NCBI RefSeq assembly: GCF_000003605.2
Contig: NW_003124912.1
Coordinates: 148,399 to 163,843 of the forward strand
Reading direction: 5' to 3'
DNA length: 15,445 nt
Source of the DNA: Saccoglossus kowalevskii
Lineage: Eukaryota > Hemichordata > Enteropneusta > Harrimaniidae
Positions 1-9,700 of this stretch are shown here, in pieces. The translations under genes and the position numbers were made by a program. Position 1 is the first letter of the stretch. Every line of letters starts with the position of its first letter. Below the pieces are notes generated by a model, which was given only the letters and a program-made list of their open reading frames with translations, was not told the DNA's origin and did no database searches.

Positions 1-563
1 TTTGAAATAAAATAAAATTACTTTAAATATAAAAAAAAGAAATAATAATTCTTGATATTTTGCTGAATGAAAGTTCCCATTAAATAAATGAAAATGCACA
101 AATATAAAATGAGAATACCCAAACTGGTGCCCATAGAAACAATGACATTTCCCCTACACAATATTTATTTCTAATCTGGCAGCCATTTTGAATTGAAAAT
201 AATTCAAAATGCGTAATTCAAATAATAGTGGGGGGGGGGGAACATGTAATCCCATGGTTTTTTAATGCTCAAATCAGACAACTGTTTTTCAGAAATGTGG
301 AATACATATCAAAGAACAAGAAAAAAATTAGGTACTTTGCTGACATGCTGTAAACAAAATGGTCGTCATTTTTCAAAATGACAGTATATAGTTTGGGTAC
401 CCTAATTTTTTTTCCTCATTTTCAAGCAATTTACAGGGAATAATTTATCAAAATTTTTTGAACTTTCATTTAAAAGTCTGCTAGTTTTTGTAATTCATTA
501 GATTGGTTTTGTGTAATTACTGGATTTGAACTTTCAGTGACTGATACATTTTTGTTGTTACAG
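1..563 (+). other. MINDY-4 intron, left part
   Basis: AT-rich intron upstream of exon a. It contains the G11 run and no coding sequence I can support. The start codon and promoter are not here. Confidence 0.7.
230..240 (+). repeat. G11 homopolymer
   Basis: Eleven consecutive G in an AT-rich intron. This is a likely length-variable site. Confidence 0.9.
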
Positions 564-771
564 GAACAAGAAATGCCTCTGCGTACAATGCTTGAAGTTA
601 TAGCAAAACATCTGTTAGATAAAAGGGTTAATAAAAGCAGCAGTGCATCTAATTTATCTGAGAGTACAGTGAAAGAACAACGTCCGTCATCAAGTAAAGG
701 CAACAGATCCGCATCTGGAAAGTCACCAAAAACAGGCACTTGGGATCTGGATGGTGATATGGAAGTCATGG
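564..771 (+). CDS. MINDY4: MINDY-4 exon a (N-terminal conserved helix)
   Basis: The acceptor is TTGTTGTTACAG and the donor is G|GTTAGT, a weaker variant. The exon starts in phase 0 and ends in phase 1. It encodes [18 protein letters not shown], which parallels a helical segment near the vertebrate N terminus, followed by a Ser/Lys-rich stretch. It is the first exon visible here, and earlier exons must lie to the left. Confidence 0.85.
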
Positions 772-3700
772 GTTAGTAATAACTGTTATAACAACATGTA
801 CTGTCAAATATCAAATTGGTGTATAGTACTCATTCATTGATCTATTCCTTGCGGAGCCTAGGTTATCAGTTGGTATAGATTGAAATCCATGCACTCTGTT
901 GAAGAAATGGACAACATATTCCCACTCTTTTGATAGATCATTTGAACAACAAACCTCACAGGATGCACTGTCAACTTCAGAATTTACATCTACCTCATGT
1001 CATTTGCTCATGTATTTATTTTTATGCATGTATCTAAAATGCAAGCTTCTTGGAAGCTATAAACAAAATGTCCCAACTTCTTTTTTTCTCAAGAGTGCGA
1101 CTGCATTTACTTTAAATTTTAGGGTAGGTATTAAAATTGAAATAAAAGACTTTGCACTGACCATTATTGCGTGTTATAAATCACCACTGTCAGAATAAGA
1201 GGTTTTTGTGATGTCATATCTTTACATCATTCAAACACTGATCACCCCTATCTGCAAGTAAATTCATTTCAACAAAAAGCTCCAAAATTAAACTAAATTT
1301 GTTCAGCCCGCTGCTTTGTATTGTCAGCAAACTTTGTTAAGTAATATACATGTATATACTGTAATAAATGCAGCAGTTATGGTGTATTTGTAAAGTGTCT
1401 GCCCTGCGCCAATAGTCAAACATCATCTAGTAGTTTTTGTGGATTTGGTTTCCAAGTTTTTTACATCTTAGGGGTTCTTCAAGCCACCAAACTATACACG
1501 TGAATCACAAATTAATATTCTATGTTAAGCATTTTCCAGAGTCTTGTAACAACGTGTCGCTTTAAATTTTCTACTCCGTGACCTACTCCGAAACCCTTGT
1601 TCTTCTTACATATAGCTGTCAATCCACTGTATTTACTTTATATCAAGAATATTTCCCAATTCACCACTAACTGGCCATTTGGAGTTAGTTCATCTTTTCA
1701 TCATCAGACTTTCTCACCCAAATGTTGTTGCACTCTTTTCTTTAATTCCTCAATATTTTTAGAAATTAACCCTAATTTTGAAGCCAACAGACAAAATTTG
1801 AGTCAATTTTCAGTTTTTACACAACAAATTTGGTTATTTTTGTCCAAATCTTCTGAAGGAATGTGCAGACTATAAACAGGACTATCTTGTGAATTTGTGA
1901 TAAAAAAAAAAGGATCTCATGGTACACTATTGTTGAGCATTTGGCAATTGATCAATCCATTTATATGAGAAATTCAAGAAATTGAATTTGATCAGTATCA
2001 TTTTTTTGTTCAATATACATGTATATATGTATTACACTTTATACCATTTCTAGATCTTGGAGGACTTCCACAATCTAATTTAGGACCCACAGGAAGAACA
2101 GCTTCAATAAAAAAATCATCGTCATCATCACGCTATGTATCCAAACCTGACCCAGAACCAGTCACTGATAGAACAGACTTTCACAGGCCGTCAGACTTGA
2201 TAGAAGACATAGAAACTGATTATAACAACTACAAACCAAAAAATATAATTCGGGATCCTCCGAAAATGGAATATACAGCTAAGGAAGAAACATTGCCAGC
2301 CAGCAAAACCAATGCTAGACCTACAACTGCCAGTAACAGACATCGTGGCATGTCTGGACCTATATCCAGTAGTCGTGATGTAAGCAGACTGTTATTTTAA
2401 ATTGTTTACAATGGTTGAGAATATTGTTGTCAAGGAACTTGTGATTTTGCAGTTTTTATTGTAAATTATTATTTAGTTGTGTAGTGTAATATATCCAAAA
2501 TACAGCTTTCACTGTATTGACCATTGGAAAAAATTTTAAATTACATTCCTTTGAGTTACTTTTCATTTTCTTTCAGAAAAAGTTTATTTTTCTAAGTTGT
2601 AAACGCATAATTCATATTGCTCACCAGAATATTTTGTTTCTGCTACACTCGAATAAAGTGACCAATCACTGCTTATTTTAGAACAAGGACACAAATTGTC
2701 TGCTTTTTACAGATAGATTGATCGGTCCCCTGTAATAGAAGCATGCTGATTGGCTCATGCAAGCTACTGACTACTACATTGTTTGTCATACTTTGCTACA
2801 TCTTTCTTGTATTAACCACTAGGTGCTGCAAAAGACCCAGGACAATGTCTATGTTGTTCATGATATGGTCCATAGTTCAACTTTAAATATTTAGATCCAT
2901 CGTGTTCATAGTTTTCTTATTCCTGATAATTTTTTTGATACTTTAGGATGTCGGAAGAAGAAGAGGTCCGAAGAAAACCAGCAATATAACACCTGGACTT
3001 GGCTCAATGTTGGAGTTTTACCCACTGGATACTGCCAGTGACAAGATTGTGGACGAGGACAAGCCTGAAATGAACATTCTGGAAACACCAGCAGCTTATA
3101 ACAAAGTTGATCGAAACAAAGACAATGCTATTAGCAAACTTGTCAATGATAATCAAGTAGTCAATAATAAATTGGAACAAAAGTCTGTAGTAGAGGAAAA
3201 AAAGTGAGTGCTTAATAATATCAGTCTCAATAAATACTTGAAGCATGACTGTTGTGTGTGACAAGTGTTTTCACTTATAATGTACATATAATCTTGATAA
3301 ATGACACTTGATAGAGGAATGCTGGGTTAAAACATTTCTCATCACTTAACTATTCCTTGGCATTGCCGGGTTATTAGGTATTAATATTATAAAAGTATTA
3401 TAAATCAAATATATGCTGGGAGATCATTGCATGCTCGGAGAGCAGTGCATGCTGGGGGATCATTGCATGCTCGGAGAGCAGTGCATGATTGGAAATCATT
3501 GCATGTTGAGAGATCTATTCATGCTGTTCCATAGAACCGTGGAGACATTTCTGCCAACCAGCAAAAAATGCTGTGCACAAGCAAACGCAACGTTGCTCTG
3601 ACAATGTTTTCCATAAGTCATTATTTAATGTGACACACACATACAGATTTAATAATAATAACAGCAGCTATTAAAGAACAAAGTCATAATCTTGTGATAT

Positions 3701-6700
3701 GAACTTCTGGTTCTTACCATTCACTGTTTACGCGTACATTGTATGAGTATTAAGACCAAATCAAGTTTTGATCATGATGTAACATATGTACTATTAGTGT
3801 TTTCTGTATTTTTATAATTCATAATATTTCAGGCGTCCCAAGTCATCCAGCTCACAGAAACCCAAGGCAGTACATGGTGACATGGAGTTAGGTGATGTTG
3901 ATGATTTGGAAACTGATCTTGGTGATTTGACTCTAGGGCCAGTACCTAGTGCACAGTTAAGAAACATTGTGGATGCTAAACCTATTACTTTACAGCAAGC
4001 CATGGTAAGTTTGATCTGAGAGTATGAACATGTATTGCTATTCTATAAATGCATTCATTGTTCATGTTCACACATATATATATATGGTACTTATTCCGTT
4101 CTTATCTGCAGGAACTTAAAAACTTAATGTTCGGATCTCCTTCAGTGTCGTTCAGTCCCGAGTGGCGAAACCAGGGATTTGGATTTAGCAATAAACCACG
4201 GTTAGAGTATGGAATGGTACAGCATAAGGTGGGCCAGCTATGTTTTGATGAAATATCTACTTTTCAAAACTACTAGTAGAATGATGAAACCTACTCAAAG
4301 TGGTTTTAGTCTTGCTTGTTTCACCATTTTATTTTTTGTCGTTATCAGTTTTCCTAAATTGCCAGATTTTCTTGACTTTTACCATATGGCTTTACTTTGT
4401 ATAAACATCTTTTAAAATGATGTAAACATCTTTTAAAACTAAAAACTATTTGTGCTTATAGTGAAATAGTTTCATCATATGTCAAAATTGTACGTGTCCT
4501 AAATTATTATGAAAATTCTGACGAATTACTCTTATTTTCACCACCAAATCCCTCTTTTTATCGCAAATTCACAAAATTGTGTCATTTATAGTTTGCACTT
4601 TCCTTTAAACGACTGGGACAAAAACTGAAAATTTACTAAAATTTTGTCTGTTGGCTCCAAAATTTTTCATTTCCGGAAATATTGAAGAAATTTAATATAA
4701 ATAATATAAAATTTGGGCAAAAAGTCTGGTGGTGAAAAGGTTAATTGGTTGAAATGATAATACCAAATAGAATTCTCATAACTACAAACAAACGTGACAC
4801 CCATGAAATTAAAGCAATTTACAAAATTAAATATTATAATTTTCTGACTATCAGTTTAATTTGATTTACATATTTCATTGCAGGGTGGACCCTGTGGTGT
4901 CCTTGCATCTGTCCAAGCCTGTATGTTACAGCATTTACTATTTGGCAAAGATAAAGTGCCCTCCACTGCTAGCTTAGAACCCACCAATCATGAGAGATCG
5001 ACTTGTTTGGCGCATGCTATAACAGACATTTTATGGAGAGCAGGAGAGAAGAAACAGGCCATACTTGCGCTGTGAGTACACCACATACATAATATGAAGA
5101 GACCTCAAAGTTGGCCATATCCACCAGGTGGATGTAGCCATAGTACTTCATAAAGCCTTGCATCATTTTCCTGCTAGTTTATACAGTGTTCACACATGTG
5201 GAAAAATGATCCATAGTTTATTTTAACTCACTGTTGAAAAACATGTGTGAACATACTAACCAGGTCTTTACCCAGGGTAGTTTATCTTTGAGTCAAAATG
5301 CTTGTCCTGACTCTGAGTTCTGTGTTCAACCTCACGTTGAGACACATGTGAACAAGGTCTCTGAGTTAAAACAATGCCCAAAATGGCATCAGCTTATCAT
5401 AATACAAGATAGCTGACGACATGCAAGCAGCTTATAAGCATGGCAATACTTGGTCAAAGGAAGAGACAAAATTATTTGGAAAGACCAGGACATTTTTACT
5501 TTGATGGATAGAATGCCACAAGATTTATGCTATATTGCTAGCAACAGCATGTGAGAAGGGGCTCGTTCATTCGGCAGTCTACATCAAGCCCAATCGTAAC
5601 TCAAATTCCGAACCCACGCCACGTCACATTAAATGCAATGACGGTCTGTTTAAACTATGTGGAAACCATCTAGAATGCAAAAGTGTGAAAAGAAATAACT
5701 GAAACAATGTATTCGTTAGCCATTTTTGTTCATACTGTTAGTGGTAAGAAGGCCTAGCTAGGTGTGGATGCTGAGTTAAATATAAACACCTGCAATGTAT
5801 GAACAAAAGCAGGTTTAGCCTACTGATAAGAAACTCTTCATTTCTCAACTAGTGTGAACATAGCTTTTCTTACTGGATTAAAAAGACAATGGTAAACAAT
5901 AGACAGATTAGTTAAACAACAAAAAGACTAGTATCCCATGATTCCTTAGTGCAATCCCAAGGATTGAGGAGCCTCAGTTTAATATTCGCCCAAAATGATA
6001 GGGTGTAAAACTTCACCACAATAGTGTGACTCGCTCTTATGAAGATCCAAATGGAATTGTTAATGTTACAAATTTCACAAACTACACAGGCTAATACTAA
6101 CAACTGTGTTTTCATTATTTCAGTCCTTCAGGCAGATCTATATTCTCAGGGGGAGGAAGATACAAACCAGACCATCTAACAGAAACAGTGAGTACATTTT
6201 CACTATATTCACTATGATTAATATTTCTATGGCTACATACTGAAAGAAATGTGTTTTTCTAACAATTATTGTTATTTATTATATTATTATAAGTGCGAAA
6301 TTTTGGGGACTACTTTATTTCAGAAGTCAGAATACATTTGTAAGGGTGTTATATGTCACCCTTGTGAAAACATTCTGCTTTCTTTGATGTTTCAACACAT
6401 CACATCAAGATATTTAACTTTATTCATCTTTCAAATAAAAAACAATGAATGTAGACAGGGTTCATATTAGCAAAGCTTTCTAAATTATTTATTTTTGTTA
6501 CAGCTTGTACTAAATTCTTTCACTAAGTATGATGAGTTATCAGATTTTGTGAGAGCAAATGTCGGTGTATTTGAAGGTGACCAGTGTGGTGGTGTGATAT
6601 TATTACTATATTCTGCACTGCTATCAAGAACAATTGATAAGTAAGTCAATTCTCAGTATGGTACTTCAAATAGAAACTTATGTGTCTTTGGAATGTTTTC

Positions 6701-9700
6701 ATTGTGTTTCTCATGATGCATCCTGGTAAAAGTTTGACATGGTAGATATTTGCATATTAAACAATCAACCAATCACAGCACTGATTGGTGTTCTCATTAG
6801 TGTATTTTACATGTTTGATGTTAATGATGAAACAAAAATCGGCTCACTGTAGTAATAACGCATAATTTAAATTAAAGCGAGTTGCGATGCACAGAAAAAT
6901 GAAATGGTGTAAACTTGTTGCCATAGTTGAACTGACATGTTATATCATCCTGAAAAAAAAATTGTGTGACCCAAATACCAGTCAAATGAAAGTAATAAAT
7001 ATTGTATTCTAAACATTACGGATATGTTTTTTGGTTGAATATATTTGTCAACTAATATTTCATACATTTTGATATTCAGTGTTTTTGCCAGTGATTTGTG
7101 AAAATAGACGACCTAAGTTTGAATAAAGATGAAACATTTAACATCAAAAAAAAGCTGAAAGCTGCATTTGTATAATTTTCTGCAATTAAAATAAGCGAAA
7201 CACAGAATAGCAGACAGAATTCTACTTCTATGATGACTTGACTGACATTTTCATTTGCCATTCTATGCATAAATATTGTGCACTGTTTCACTATTATCAT
7301 GGTATTCAATCACTGGCTTTTAAATTCTCAGTTTTACCAGTGAAACAATGATATCTATACAATTGTAATTATACATATTTTATAATACATACTGGGTATA
7401 TTTAATTCAGTAATTTTTTTCAGAAATGAATAATAATAATGAAATTAAAACCCAGTCAAGAATTAATGAGTTGACAGTATTGTTTATAGTTAGTGCACTG
7501 CTAGTCATGGTTTTCAGACCTGTCATCTTGAAATTAAGCTCCTACTACATATTCATCTGTTTTTCTTATTTTCAGTTAAAGGTCCAGTAAACACTTTCAC
7601 CCACAGATCATGTTATTGTGTAATCGAATAGTTTTTCATTATTATGCCATGCATATTTATTGCCTGACATGTACCAGGCTTATTGTCGTCATATATGATC
7701 TGCAGAGGTAAATTCCAGTACTTCTGTGAGTATTAATGATAATTATATATTTTATTGCAGTGTCATAGGAGACATGGATGAGCCAACCAATAAACTAATG
7801 GGAATGCATGGCTATTGTACACAGGTAAAGGGAGCATATGTCATAGTATAGTCTGTCTGTCTGTCTGTCATGGTGTCTGTCTGACTTATTATAACAGTTA
7901 CCGGTATTGTAAATTAACCTTTTGAGCACCATATTTTGTTGGTCCAAATTTTAGTGCAATATTTTTTTATGTATTTTTCAAAATTTTCAATTGGCTACAG
8001 GTGTTGATCAATTTTTATAAAATAATATAAAAAAAATATGTGGTTATATTTTGTGAATTGTGACAAAAGTAGACAAGGGGTTAATGCCATTGAACTTAAA
8101 AAACATGTGAATATTGCAGAATTATGTAGTTTTTTTTATATGTACCGGTACCTGAAAAGATATGTTGAAAAATGAGTTTACTGTACTTAATCTTTTTTTT
8201 TTTATCTAGGAAATGGTGAATTTAATACTGACAGGGAAAGCTGTGTCTAATGTCTTCAATGATGTTATGGAAATAGGCTCTGGTGAAGGAACAGAGAAGA
8301 TGATATTAAAAGGGATCAAATCTAGGAGTGATATCGGTTTATTATCATTATTTGAACATTATGGATCATGCGAGGTAAGATTAGTCGCTCATATTTATAA
8401 ATCACTAATGTACATTGGCCCAAGGTTTCTACCACTATTGTAAACTTTTGGTACTTAAGCATATCAAACATTGTTATTTTTATTAAAAGTATTAAAGTGT
8501 TGTAGTGAGTCATTGTAAAATGTATGTGCCATATTATGGGGTGCCATTTGTGCATTTTATTATTATACGTAAACAATTCTGTGATTTTTCATTATTAATA
8601 AATGATAGAAATCATGAGTTAACATGTTTGTTTTATTTATAAATAATAAGATTCATACTATTATATATATATATATATATATAATATCTTTATGTACATT
8701 TTATTATTTATATATAATTTGACTTTCTTTACTCAAATGCTATTTAAAATATTGAATATTTCGTATTGTATGACATGAAATGTGTTTTCCCTTGTATTTA
8801 CCCGTATCATACATACACACTTTGTTTAAAAATTTATAGGTACTGGAAAGCTTCATGTATCTCTGCTAAGTTTGACTTGAAGTGCCTGAATCGTTATCAT
8901 GTTGAATTAAGACTATTTCTTGTTTTTCATAGGTTGGTGTTAATTTCAAAACACCTCGTTACCCAATATGGGTGGTTTGTAGCGAGAGTCATTTCAGTGT
9001 ATTATTCTGTCTCAAGAAAGAACTGATCAGTGATTGGAGAATGGAGAGAAGATTTGACTTGTATTATTACGATGGTCTTTCGAGACAAGAAGAAGAAATC
9101 AGATTGACTGTTGGTAAGTACACTTACATGCGTTGATTTAAATCGATACGTATTCTCTATATTTGCCACATATGCAGCAAAGTAAATCCTGTTTTCGGCT
9201 AGATCTAATACAGCAAATACAACTACTAAGATTTCATCAATATCGACCTGACTCATGACTGTAAACTGGAAGTCTGGTTTTCTCTGAATCACATTTATGT
9301 CCTTTCATTGTAAACACAAACAATGAAGCTAGTCTCATCTTGTAAACAAAAATAAAAAACATCTCTCAAAGCATACTCGTCTTACTATAATCAAGTGATG
9401 TATTTCCAGATACAACAACTGATATGTGCTTTACTAATTAAATGTTCAAATTACAGTATTTGTTGGTGTCATCTAATTGGAATTATGCAGCATTAATCTG
9501 TGATTCTTGTTTTTGTACAGATACCACAGTGAGTTATACACCCCCCTATGATGAAGAACTAGTCCCTCCATTGGATCACTGTATCAGAACCAAGTAAGTT
9601 CAAAGTGTTTATTTTGGATGACGTCACTAAGCATTTTGTCATGTGATTAATTATTCATGAAGACGTTCAATTCAGACAAACAAATGAGTTTACAGAACTG

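Larger units (their letters stand above)
7825..8209 (+). other. MINDY-4 intron
   Basis: Holds the GTCT microsatellite and the diverged TTAA-flanked element. No coding sequence. Confidence 0.8.

Noticed and set aside
899-1198. 99-residue + strand open frame in a MINDY-4 intron
   Set aside because: No domain, no splice-phase fit to neighbouring exons, low-complexity composition.
9002-9292. - strand open frame with a regular-looking stretch [20 protein letters not shown]
   Set aside because: It overlaps MINDY-4 exon k antisense, and I can match it to no family. It may be a repeat fragment but cannot be supported.
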